In this document: piece by piece, positions 34,901 to 42,188 of the stretch
How positions within the stretch are numbered: position 1 is the stretch's first letter
How the letters are laid out: every line of letters starts with the position of its first letter
Source: an uncultured Gammaproteobacteria bacterium
GTDB lineage: Bacteria; Pseudomonadota; Gammaproteobacteria; Poriferisulfidales; GCA-002705445
Assembly: GCA_913050095.1 (NCBI GenBank)
Contig: CAJXAV010000007.1
Coordinates: 1 to 42,188 of the forward strand
Direction of reading: 5' to 3'
DNA: 42,188 bases
Translations under genes and position numbers: made by a program
The notes under the pieces: generated by a model
Databases searched by the model: none
Seen by the model: only the letters and a program-made list of their open reading frames with translations
Told to the model about the DNA's origin: nothing

Positions 34901-35542
34901 TTAATTTAAATGTGCTAATATATCTTTATTTAGTTCTTTATTATAAGACATTCTAAAAATAGGTATATTTGTAAAATTAGATAATTCATCATAATTATCA
35001 AGAGGAGTTTTTTTGGAAATATCATTTAATATTATGAATTTAATATTTAATCCTAGAGAGTTCATCGCTGTTATGGTCAGAAGTGAATGATTTATGCATC
35101 CTAGCGTATTTTTAACAACTAATACAACGGGCAAACCTATTTCTAATGCAAGATCAGAAGTTAACTTATTGTTAGCAATAGGAGAAAAAAAACCACCACA
35201 CCCTTCAATAATATTAAATGCATCATTGTCACTATTAATCTTTATAAAATTTAATATATCTTCTAATTCTATGCTTTTATTTTCCATTTTTGCCGCCCTA
35301 GGAGGAGAAGCGTATGCTTTGAACATATATTTGCATATTTTTTCTAAAGGTGCATTTTCTAGTTTAGAATATTGAAGTGCATCATTTGGAACTATTTGAT
35401 TATTTGGGCTCTCACAGCCAGATTCTACCGGCTTTAAAAAATGAAATTTAATTTTATTACTTTTTAATAGTTCTCCAAGTTTTAACATGAACCATGTCTT
35501 ACCTACATCAGTATCTGTCCCTGTAACTAACAAACCTCTCAT
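34901..35542 (-). CDS. bioD: Dethiobiotin synthetase
   Basis: Forms the ureido ring of dethiobiotin from diaminopelargonate, CO2 and ATP. The P-loop GTDTDVGKTW is at residues about 8-17, then FLKPVESGCE and IIEGCGGFFSPIA. 213 residues from the ATG at 35542; the frame extends to a TTG at 35554, but GGGAG five bases before the ATG decides the start. It lies 42 bases from divergent ispG and directly joins mutM. Confidence 0.94.
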   Translation of the reverse strand: MRGLLVTGTDTDVGKTWFMLKLGELLKSNKIKFHFLKPVESGCESPNNQIVPNDALQYSKLENAPLEKICKYMFKAYASPPRAAKMENKSIELEDILNFIKINSDNDAFNIIEGCGGFFSPIANNKLTSDLALEIGLPVVLVVKNTLGCINHSLLTITAMNSLGLNIKFIILNDISKKTPLDNYDELSNFTNIPIFRMSYNKELNKDILAHLN

Positions 35543-35584
35543 AAAAACTCCCAATTATTAAATGTTCATGTGATAATAATACAC

Positions 35585-36808
35585 ATGAGTAGTAATAATA
35601 TAAATAGAAGAAAATCCAGCACAGTAAAAGTAGGAAATGTTCTTATTGGTGGTGGCAATCCAATAGTTGTGCAGTCGATGACTGATACAAATACATCAGA
35701 TATAGACAAGACTTCTGAGCAAATAATTCAGCTTGCTAAAGCTGGCTCAGAGATAGTTAGAGTTACAGTTAATGACTCAGATGCAATTCAGGCAATACCA
35801 TTTATTAAAGAAAAGCTTTTAAAAAGTGGTATTTCAATTCCTATAGTTGGTGATTTTCATTTTAATGGACATATTTTATTAAACAAATATGAAAGTGAGG
35901 CTAGTTTTTTAGATAAATTTAGAATTAATCCCGGCAATGTTGGAAAAAAAAATAAAAAAGATAAAAACTTTTCGACAATGATTGAAACTGCATGCAAGCT
36001 TGATAAGCCTGTTAGAATCGGAGTTAATTGGGGAAGTTTAGACCAAGAATTATTAGCAAAGAAATTAGATATTAATAACAAGCTAAAAAAACCAAAAATT
36101 CTAGACGATGTTATGTGTGAGGTAGTTATAGATTCTGCATTAGAAAGTGCGAAATTAGCTGAATTAATAGGTATAAGTAAAGATAAAATAATTATTTCCT
36201 GTAAATTAAGTAAAGTTAATATGTTAATAGATGTTTATAAAAAAATATCAAAGTTATGTGATTATGCATTACATCTTGGCCTTACAGAGGCTGGAAGTAA
36301 TGAAAGGGGTATTGTTTATTCTTCATGCGCATTAGGGCCTTTATTATTAGACGGCATAGGAGATACAATAAGAGTTTCATTAACTACAGATATAAACGGA
36401 AATAGGTCTAAAGAAGTTGATATAGCAAAATTAATACTCCAAAGTCTAGGTATTAGGAATTTTTTACCAGACGTTACATCCTGTCCTGGTTGTGGAAGGA
36501 CTAGTAGTAACTACTTTCAAAAACTAGCATTTGATATAGATCAACATATAAAGACAAGTATGCCTATCTGGAAAAAAGATTATCCAGGTGTAGAAGATTT
36601 AAAAATTTCAGTTATGGGTTGTATTGTTAATGGTCCGGGAGAAAGCAAACATGCAGATATAGGTATCAGTCTTCCTGGAAGAGGAGAAAATCCAACTGCG
36701 CCAGTTTATATAGATGGTGAGAAAAGCATAACATTGAAAGGTGACAATATAACAAATGAATTTAAGGAAATATTACTAGGTTATATAATAAAAAGATTTA
36801 AAAAATAA
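35585..36808 (+). CDS. ispG: 4-hydroxy-3-methylbut-2-en-1-yl diphosphate synthase
   Basis: Iron-sulfur enzyme of the methylerythritol phosphate isoprenoid pathway. 407 residues from the ATG at 35585 (a GTG at 35570 is less likely). Motifs: NPIVVQSMTDTNTSDID, PIVGDFHFNGHI, FRINPGNVGKK, the TIM-barrel segment HLGLTEAGSNERGIVYSS, and the [4Fe-4S] cysteines in TSCPGCGRTSSNYF and VMGCIVNGPGESKHADIGIS. The N-terminal extension MSSNNINRRKS is usual for gammaproteobacteria. Confidence 0.96.
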   Translation: MSSNNINRRKSSTVKVGNVLIGGGNPIVVQSMTDTNTSDIDKTSEQIIQLAKAGSEIVRVTVNDSDAIQAIPFIKEKLLKSGISIPIVGDFHFNGHILLNKYESEASFLDKFRINPGNVGKKNKKDKNFSTMIETACKLDKPVRIGVNWGSLDQELLAKKLDINNKLKKPKILDDVMCEVVIDSALESAKLAELIGISKDKIIISCKLSKVNMLIDVYKKISKLCDYALHLGLTEAGSNERGIVYSSCALGPLLLDGIGDTIRVSLTTDINGNRSKEVDIAKLILQSLGIRNFLPDVTSCPGCGRTSSNYFQKLAFDIDQHIKTSMPIWKKDYPGVEDLKISVMGCIVNGPGESKHADIGISLPGRGENPTAPVYIDGEKSITLKGDNITNEFKEILLGYIIKRFKK

Positions 36809-36812
36809 TTTT

Positions 36813-38198
36813 TTATTTGATATTAGAAAATCTTTCTAAAGCAATGTTTCTGCTTTTTCCAAGATCAATAATTGGTCTCATAGTATTTTCATTTTCTAGA
36901 AGATCGTATTTTCCCTCTTCAGAGTATGAGTCAAAGTTTTTTAACCATTTTTTTGTGTATAAATTCTCTGGGTCAAACTTCTTTTCCTGAAGCAAGGGAT
37001 TGAATATTCTAAAATATGGAGCTGCATCTGTTCCACAGCCCGAGACCCACTGCCATCCCATAACATTATTAGCAATATCAGCGTCAACAAGGGTGTCGCG
37101 AAACCATTTTTCACCTTCTTGCCATGGAATTAAAAGATTTTTAGTAAGGAAGGAGGCAGTTATCATCCTTGTCCTATTATGCATCCATCCGGATTCCCAT
37201 AACTCATTCATTGCAGCATCAACAATTCTAATCCCAGTAAGCCCTTTTTTCCATTTAGATAGGTTTGTCTCATAATTATTTTCCCATTCAAAATTTTCAT
37301 ATTTTTTATTAAAAGGTTTATCAACTACATATGGAAAATGGAATAAAATGTAATAAGCAAATTCTCTCCAATATAGCTCTTTTATAAAGTGCTCTTCATG
37401 TTTACTTAGAGAATGATTCTCGTGAAACTCAAAATTGCTTATTATTTGATTTGTGGTGATTTCTCCGAAACGTAAATGTGGAGAAAGTCTCGATGTTCCT
37501 AGTGTTCCGGGAATATCTCTCACATCTTTATAATTAAAAAGAGAAGTTTTGAAAAAATCTTTCATAGATTTTATCGCACTTTCTTCGCCTGGTTCCCAAT
37601 ATTTTTCGAGCTTAGCTGACCATTTATTATTACTTGAAGAGAAAATCTCATTTGTATCAATTGATTTTTCGTCAATTGTAAAATGTTTAATATTAGATTT
37701 AGGGAAAACAAGAACTTTTTGTTGCACGTAGTCAAATTTACATTTTTTGTAAAATGGACTGTATACTTTAAATGGTTCGCCAGTTTTATTTAGTATTTTT
37801 GATGGATTTATTATATTTGTTTTGTTAAAACAATGAAGCTGAATACCATTTTTTTTTAGCTCAATGCGCAAATTTTCTTCTTCTTTTATAAAATCAGGAT
37901 GTTTATTTTCGTTTAAAAATACGGAGTCAAAGTTATATTTGCTTGCTACTTTTACTACTGTTTCGGTATATTGGCCACTTATTATATTTAACGTAAGATT
38001 CTTTTTTTCTAGATTATTTTTAAGCTTGAATAAACTTTTTTCTAACCACCAAAGGTTAGCAGAACCATGTGTTTTAGAATAAAGTTCTTTATCATATACA
38101 AACAAAAGAGAGATTTCTTTATTTGATTGGATTGCTGAGTTTATAGCATCATTGTCATTTAATCTTAAATCGTTAGAAAAAAGGACAAGTGATCTCAT
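36813..38198 (-). CDS. phrB: Deoxyribodipyrimidine photolyase
   Basis: FAD enzyme that repairs UV pyrimidine dimers with blue light. 461 residues. The N-terminal antenna domain begins [16 protein letters not shown]. The FAD domain has [34 protein letters not shown] after the KELYWRE segment, [35 protein letters not shown], and [29 protein letters not shown]. This looks like class I CPD photolyase rather than cryptochrome-DASH, although product specificity is not proven. It follows its MerR-type regulator by five bases, as an operon. Confidence 0.92.
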   Translation of the reverse strand: [461 protein letters not shown]

Positions 38199-38203
38199 TT
38201 CTT

Positions 38204-39103
38204 TTAGTATTTTATACCTTCAACTTTTGCAAGCTTGATAAGCACTTCTTCAAGTAGATATCTTGCTTTTGCTGAAGTTGTTTCAAGTTCTTTATGTATT
38301 TCAGCATCTTTTGTGTTTCTAACCTCACATTCTGAGGAATATTTTTCAAATGCTGTAAGCTTACTAATTAGGTCACCTAAATGTCTTGGGCATTCGCAGT
38401 TAATAGTGCTTCCAGCAGCAACAATATTTGTAATATCTTGATCGGTAAGAAGTCTATCGGTAGAAGTAGATTGTAGATAGTTTGGAAAATTCGAACTACA
38501 CCAACTTGTTATTTCTGAATGATTCAAGGGTAATGAAGTTGTTCCAGTATCTTGAGAGGTTAATTTTGCTATGTCACTCTCTTTACCAAAATCGTAAGCG
38601 CATAAAAGCTTTGTCGCTTTTGATTGCTTGAGGATTTTTTGTAGATTTTTAAAAGTACCCTGATTTACAGTTTGAACTTCAGCTATTATAAAATCGATTT
38701 TACAATGATAGTTTGATTTAATGTTTCTAACATCTTGCACAACATCTATCATATTTAATCTCATACTGTCTAAGCTCTTTTTATCAAGGATTGTTTTACC
38801 AAGTAAAATAAAATTAAGATCATTTTTCCCAGAACTTGTTATTGCACTTTTACAGCTAGAAATTCTTTTTTCTAAATTTTCATAATTTAGGTTAGCAACT
38901 GCACTGATAGCATCACCATTATCAACAAGCTTTTTAATTAAGAGTAATCTATCAATATCGGCTTGAGTATAAAGTCTATCACCAGCTTCAGTTCTTATTG
39001 GTTTTACAACCTCGTATCTCCTTTCCCATGCACGAAGTGTTTCAGGTCGAATTCCTGTGATTTGTGTTGTTAAACCTATTCTGTAGTTTTGTTCAATATT
39101 CAT
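38204..39103 (-). CDS. MerR-family regulator next to photolyase (LitR/CarH-like layout, no B12 motif)
   Basis: 299 residues. The N-terminal winged helix reads RIGLTTQITGIRPETLRAWERRYEVVKP (here cut: TGIRPETLRAWERRYEVVKP), the CarA/LitR/MlrA branch of MerR. The middle (about residues 95-200) looks like a degenerate B12-binding Rossmann fold (FILLGKTILDKKSLD, KIDFIIAEVQTVNQG) but has no DxHxxG motif. The C-terminal part has INCECPRHLGDLISKL and SAKARYLLEEVLIKLAKVEG, a Cys/His pattern I have no function for. Its first 26 bp are tandemly duplicated upstream. Light control of phrB through this factor is likely by analogy with LitR systems, but unproven. Confidence 0.82.
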   Translation of the reverse strand: MNIEQNYRIGLTTQITGIRPETLRAWERRYEVVKPIRTEAGDRLYTQADIDRLLLIKKLVDNGDAISAVANLNYENLEKRISSCKSAITSSGKNDLNFILLGKTILDKKSLDSMRLNMIDVVQDVRNIKSNYHCKIDFIIAEVQTVNQGTFKNLQKILKQSKATKLLCAYDFGKESDIAKLTSQDTGTTSLPLNHSEITSWCSSNFPNYLQSTSTDRLLTDQDITNIVAAGSTINCECPRHLGDLISKLTAFEKYSSECEVRNTKDAEIHKELETTSAKARYLLEEVLIKLAKVEGIKY

Positions 39104-39129
39104 ATTCTGTAGTTTTGTTCATTATTCAT
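39078..39129. repeat. 26-bp tandem duplication at the start of the MerR-type gene
   Basis: Bases 39078-39103 (the first 26 bases of the gene) recur at 39104-39129 with one mismatch (25 of 26). Because 26 is not a multiple of three, the outer copy is out of frame with the gene. Confidence 0.95.
39100..39129 (-). CDS. 9-codon leader peptide created by the duplication
   Basis: On the minus strand the outer copy reads MNNEQNYRI then TGA. The stop overlaps the ATG of the regulator gene (ATGA), the usual setting for translational coupling. Nothing in the sequence proves translation; no clear Shine-Dalgarno lies before it. It differs from the regulator's own start (MNIEQNYRIG) by one residue. Confidence 0.5.
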   Translation of the reverse strand: MNNEQNYRI

Positions 39130-39182
39130 ATATAACAATATATACTAGTTTAGATTTAAATCAAGTATTATGTAGGTTTATT

Positions 39183-39308
39183 TGTACAATATTTGTATTA
39201 TTCTAAGTAATTGTTATATATATGATAAATAATTCAATATTTGCATAGATATATCTGTACATTATAAGAAAACGTGTTAGAATGTATTTAAGTTTTAAGA
39301 TTTGTACA
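39183..39308. promoter_or_regulatory. Three TGTACA sites in the regulator-ferredoxin gap (candidate operators)
   Basis: The palindrome TGTACA occurs at 39183-39188, 39256-39261 and 39303-39308. By base composition one would expect far less than one in this span. The middle copy lies between the -35 and -10 boxes of the proposed ferredoxin promoter, where MerR-type factors bind. They could be sites for the adjacent regulator; this is inference. Confidence 0.45.
39241..39268 (+). promoter_or_regulatory. Candidate ferredoxin promoter
   Basis: TTGCAT at 39241-39246 and TATAAG at 39263-39268, 16 bases apart, with TGTACA between. A second option uses TAGAAT at 39278-39283. Either gives a leader of about 95-110 bases that includes the two hairpins. 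Confidence 0.5.
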
Positions 39309-39314
39309 TCCCCT

Positions 39315-39329
39315 GGAGCACCTTGCTCC
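39315..39329 (+). other. First GC-rich hairpin of the ferredoxin leader
   Basis: GGAGCA-CCT-TGCTCC: 6-bp perfect stem with a three-base loop. It lies nine bases before the terminator hairpin and is unusually GC-rich for this genome, so it may be part of a small structured RNA. It contains GGAG, similar to the ferredoxin Shine-Dalgarno. Confidence 0.65.
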
Positions 39330-39337
39330 GCACACTT

Positions 39338-39365
39338 GTAGCCGGTTTTCCGGCTACTTTTTTTT
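39338..39365 (+). terminator. Strong intrinsic terminator in the ferredoxin leader
   Basis: GTAGCCGG-TTTT-CCGGCTAC, an 8-bp perfect stem, followed by eight T. It ends 18 bases before the ferredoxin ATG. Since the upstream gene runs the other way, it either ends a short RNA from the promoter near 39241 or serves as an attenuator of ferredoxin. Confidence 0.9.
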
Positions 39366-39383
39366 AGAAAATTTGGAGGTAGT

Positions 39384-39719
39384 ATGTTTGGATTTGGAGA
39401 TAAAAATAAAACTTATAAAGTAACAATTGCGAATACTGGCGAGACTTTTGAAGTAAACGGTAAAATAAACTTACTTAAAGCTGCTGAAAATGCAGGTATA
39501 GATTGGCCATGTGATTGTAAAAGTGGTGGTTGTGGTACATGCAGAGCTGTATTAAAAGAAGGTAAAGTGAAAGAGTTATCTGACTTTGCATATACATTAG
39601 ATGGAGATATGCTTGATCAAGGTTATATACTCGCATGCCAAGCTTCATTGAAAAGCGACATTGTTGTTGAAGTTGATAAGAACCAAAAAGGTGTTCAACA
39701 ATTAAAAAAAGCAGGTTAA
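39384..39719 (+). CDS. [2Fe-2S] ferredoxin, plant type
   Basis: 111 residues. The cluster ligands lie in PCDCKSGGCGTCRAVL (Cys-x4-Cys-x2-Cys) and the distal ILACQAS. The N-terminal MFGFGDKNKTYKVTIANTGE is typical of small single-domain ferredoxins. Shine-Dalgarno GGAGG is four bases before the ATG. Partners are not known; its divergent placement from the photolyase operon and the leader terminator suggest specific control. Its stop touches the pyrC stop with no gap. Confidence 0.9.
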   Translation: MFGFGDKNKTYKVTIANTGETFEVNGKINLLKAAENAGIDWPCDCKSGGCGTCRAVLKEGKVKELSDFAYTLDGDMLDQGYILACQASLKSDIVVEVDKNQKGVQQLKKAG

Positions 39720-41057
39720 TTAATTATTAAATTCCAGTTCTAGCCCATAAGGCTGTTCTGGAATTTGATTATCTTTATAAGCTATATTCCCTGAAACGAT
39801 AGTCATTAAAACATTCGTTCTAAACGGCACATCTGAAAACGCTGACCAACCACATTTATGCATCACTTGCATTTCATCTATTTGTCCTTCATTGAGAAAA
39901 TCTATTAACACTAAATCAGCCCAATAACCTTCTCTTACAAAACCTCTGTCTTTAACGTTGTAACAAATTGCCGGATTATGACAAATCTTTTCAATAATCT
40001 GCTCAAGAGAAAAAATACCATTATGATAAAACTCTAAGCATGCTCTCAATGAATGTTGAATTACAGGTAAACCTGCAGGAATATCTTCATACTTTTCTGC
40101 AGTTTTTTCTGATATTAAATGTGGAGCATGATCTGTAGCAATAACATCAATATTATTATTCTTTACAGCTTCAATCAGTGCAAGTCTATCAGACTCTTCT
40201 TTAATAGACGGGTTACACTTTATGAAACCTTTTTTTGTTGCATAATCTTTTTTTGAATAAAGCATATGATGTATGCAAACTTCAGCGGTAATAGATTTGC
40301 CAGAAACATTGTCACTATTAGAAAAAAAATCTATTTCATCTTTTGTTGTTAGATGTAAAACATGAAGTCGAGAGCCAAAGTTTTTTGCAAGGTTAACAGC
40401 CAACGTGGATGATTCTATGCAACATTCTCTACTTCTAATTTCTGTATGCATTTCAAGAGGAATATTATCACCGTATTTTTCTTTTGCGGCTTTAAAATTT
40501 TTATCTATTATAGGTGAGCTTTCACAATGGGTTGCTATCAGTTTCGGACAATGCAGAAATATATTTTCTAAAGATTGTAAATTATCAACTAACATATTCC
40601 CCGTAGAGGCACCCATAAATACTTTTACCCCACAAGCTCTTTTCGACGTATTTTTTATTTCTTCTATATTGTCATTTGTAGCACCTAAGTAAAATGAGTA
40701 ATTGGCAAAAGATCTATTTTTTGCTACTTGAAATTTTTTGTCTAAACCCTCATTTGTTATGATTGGAGGTTTATTGTTTGGCATGTCCATATATGTTGTT
40801 GTGCCACCAATAACTCCAGCTAAAGACTCAGATCTAATATCCGCTTTATCAGTTAAACCAGGCTCTCTAAAGTGAACTTGGTCGTCAATCATTCCTGGAA
40901 TAATGTATTTATTTGATGCATCAATAATGGTATCAGCTTCAATATGAGATAAATTTTTAGATATTTGATCAATTCTTCCGTTTTTTATATAAATATCACT
41001 TATCTTTCTTGTGTTTTCGTTGATGATCGTTGCATTTGTTATTAATATAGATTTCAT
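39720..41057 (-). CDS. pyrC: Dihydroorotase
   Basis: Cyclises carbamoyl aspartate in pyrimidine synthesis. 445 residues from the ATG at 41057; a TTG at 41069 is less likely. Amidohydrolase motifs: IIPGMIDDQVHFREPGLTDKADI (here cut: IDDQVHFREPGLTDKADI; the first His of the usual HxH is Gln, as in a known bacterial subgroup), GGTTTYMDMPNNKPP, LIATHCESSPI, LHVLHLTTKDE, and VIATDHAPHL with the catalytic Asp. It is convergent with ferredoxin with no intergenic base. Confidence 0.93.
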   Translation of the reverse strand: MKSILITNATIINENTRKISDIYIKNGRIDQISKNLSHIEADTIIDASNKYIIPGMIDDQVHFREPGLTDKADIRSESLAGVIGGTTTYMDMPNNKPPIITNEGLDKKFQVAKNRSFANYSFYLGATNDNIEEIKNTSKRACGVKVFMGASTGNMLVDNLQSLENIFLHCPKLIATHCESSPIIDKNFKAAKEKYGDNIPLEMHTEIRSRECCIESSTLAVNLAKNFGSRLHVLHLTTKDEIDFFSNSDNVSGKSITAEVCIHHMLYSKKDYATKKGFIKCNPSIKEESDRLALIEAVKNNNIDVIATDHAPHLISEKTAEKYEDIPAGLPVIQHSLRACLEFYHNGIFSLEQIIEKICHNPAICYNVKDRGFVREGYWADLVLIDFLNEGQIDEMQVMHKCGWSAFSDVPFRTNVLMTIVSGNIAYKDNQIPEQPYGLELEFNN

Positions 41058-41101
41058 AATGTTTACCAAGCACTTTTAAGTGTATAATTATTAAGATTAC
41101 T

Positions 41102-42188
41102 ATGAATTTAAAAATATATAATACTCTATCAAATCAGAAAGAGACATTCCACCCAATTGATCAACAATCTATCAAAATGTATGTTTGTGGTCCTACAGTT
41201 TACAATTATGCTCATATAGGAAACGCTAGGCCGGCCGTTATATTTGATGTTCTTTATCGACTTTTAATGGATATTTATCCTGAAGTAATATATGTAAGAA
41301 ATATTACCGATGTAGATGATAAGATAAATGATGCTGCAAAGAAATTAAACGAGCCAATATCAACTATTACAAAAAAATATACTGATATTTATCATCAAGA
41401 TATGAAAAGTTTAGGTGTTCTTAGTCCAAATCATGAGCCACGAGTTACAGATAATATTAAACAAATAATTTCTATGATTCAAAAAATTCTTGATAACAAA
41501 AAAGCTTACATAAACGACAGTCATGTCTTATTTGATGTTACTTCATTTGATCAATATGGAAAATTATCTAATAGAGATAAAGATGAAATGTTATCTGGAG
41601 CAAGAGTAGAAGTTGCAGACTATAAAAAATATCCTGGAGATTTTGTGCTTTGGAAACCTTCAAGTAAAGACGAACCTGGCTGGGATAGTCCATGGGGTTA
41701 TGGAAGGCCTGGATGGCATATTGAATGTTCATCAATGGTAGAAACTTTTTTAGGAGAAGAAATAGATATTCATGGGGGCGGCCAAGACTTGATATTTCCA
41801 CATCATGAAAATGAAATAGCTCAAAGTTGCAGTGCGCATAATAATAATAGTTACGCTAGATATTGGGTACATAATGGCTATTTAAACATGGAAGGTCAGA
41901 AAATGTCTAAGTCATTGGGAAATATTATTACAGTTAAAGAATTATTAGAACAGCATGATGGAGAAGTAATTAGACTAGCATTATTGAGTACACATTACAG
42001 AAAACCAATAAACTTTGGTGAGACTTTATTGGAGCAGTCAAAAAATATATTAAATAAGTTATATAAAAATCTTGATAATAAAAGTCACGATGACTTGGTT
42101 TCAAAGGACGTCATTAATCCTTTGTTAGATGACTTAAATACACCATTAGCAATATCAAATTTATTAAAAATAAAATGTTCAAAAACAC
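41102..42188 (+). CDS. cysS: Cysteinyl-tRNA synthetase, N-terminal part (3' truncated by window edge)
   Basis: Starts MNLKIYNTLSNQKETFHPID. About 362 residues are present out of some 460. Motifs: VCGPTVYNYAHIGNARP (zinc Cys and HIGH-type HIGN), RNITDVDDKI, PGWHIECSSM with a zinc Cys, IHGGGQDLIFPHHENEIAQS with other zinc ligands, and MEGQKMSKSLGN (KMSKS). A perfect TATAAT at 41083-41088 gives a leader of only about six bases and no Shine-Dalgarno is visible. The frame is open to the last base of the window. Confidence 0.97.
   Translation, partial: MNLKIYNTLSNQKETFHPIDQQSIKMYVCGPTVYNYAHIGNARPAVIFDVLYRLLMDIYPEVIYVRNITDVDDKINDAAKKLNEPISTITKKYTDIYHQDMKSLGVLSPNHEPRVTDNIKQIISMIQKILDNKKAYINDSHVLFDVTSFDQYGKLSNRDKDEMLSGARVEVADYKKYPGDFVLWKPSSKDEPGWDSPWGYGRPGWHIECSSMVETFLGEEIDIHGGGQDLIFPHHENEIAQSCSAHNNNSYARYWVHNGYLNMEGQKMSKSLGNIITVKELLEQHDGEVIRLALLSTHYRKPINFGETLLEQSKNILNKLYKNLDNKSHDDLVSKDVINPLLDDLNTPLAISNLLKIKCSKT

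Noticed and set aside
38204-39103. B12-dependent LitR/CarH
   Set aside because: The cobalamin motif DxHxxG is not present in the middle domain, so only the layout is shared.
39300-39365. tRNA or known stable RNA in the GC-rich stretch
   Set aside because: Two separate simple hairpins, no cloverleaf or T-loop sequence, and no match to 6S, SRP or tmRNA that I can recognise.
1-42188. CRISPR, prophage, insertion sequence, toxin-antitoxin or defence island
   Set aside because: No spaced repeats, transposase, integrase, phage or nuclease genes are visible; base and codon use look even throughout.

Overview
The window is about 42 kb of AT-rich (roughly 30% G+C by eye), very tightly packed bacterial chromosome. 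Gene content and order point to a streamlined gammaproteobacterium, probably a marine lineage of the SAR86 kind. The signs are trxA-rho, BioH/BioC/BioD biotin synthesis, the coxB-coxA-cox11-cox3-DUF2909-SURF1-ctaA-ctaB order, rpoH near an M16 pair-rsmD-coaD-mutM, and RpoH itself. The lineage is inferred from family resemblance and synteny; no search was run. There is no IS element, prophage, CRISPR array, tRNA or rRNA that I can see, and nearly all of the window is core metabolism.

Layout. 1-4.5 kb: 3' end of purD, then rho and trxA on the minus strand and a pair of exported proteins (an L,D-transpeptidase and a TPR protein) that appear to share a C-terminal NTF2-like domain. 4.6-10 kb: an NDUFA9-like protein, cca, uppP, a MidA-like methyltransferase, a pteridine reductase, folB, and rpmB-rpmG. 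10-11.7 kb: a small lipoprotein, a chorismatase-like enzyme (a candidate supplier of hydroxybenzoate) and a small unknown protein. 11.7-19 kb, minus strand: plsY-tkt-gap-pgk-pyk-fba, a continuous central-carbon block. 19-20.6 kb: bioH-bioC. 20.7-28.6 kb: a complete aa3-type cytochrome c oxidase locus with assembly factors and heme A synthesis, including two small membrane proteins. 28.6-33.5 kb: rpoH (minus), then a catalytic/non-catalytic M16 protease pair, rsmD and coaD. 33.5-36.8 kb: a 25-residue membrane miniprotein gene, a Braun-type mini-lipoprotein, mutM-bioD (minus) and ispG. 36.8-42.2 kb: photolyase and its MerR-type regulator (minus), divergent from a [2Fe-2S] ferredoxin, then pyrC (minus) and the 5' part of cysS.

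The strongest non-routine signals are regulatory. A textbook CIRCE element (HrcA operator) encloses the -10 box of the rpoH promoter. The first 26 bp of the MerR-type gene are tandemly duplicated, creating a 9-codon leader peptide whose stop overlaps the regulator's start. Between that gene and ferredoxin lie three TGTACA sites and a GC-rich double hairpin with a perfect intrinsic terminator just before the ferredoxin ribosome binding site. A 25-codon membrane peptide has its own promoter, Shine-Dalgarno and terminator. Other points: Cca seems to have lost its HD domain, and most convergent neighbours touch or overlap, leaving no room for intrinsic terminators.

I did not find a clear multi-gene system of an unknown kind. 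The photolyase/regulator/ferredoxin junction at 38.2-39.7 kb and the rpoH control region are the best places to look.
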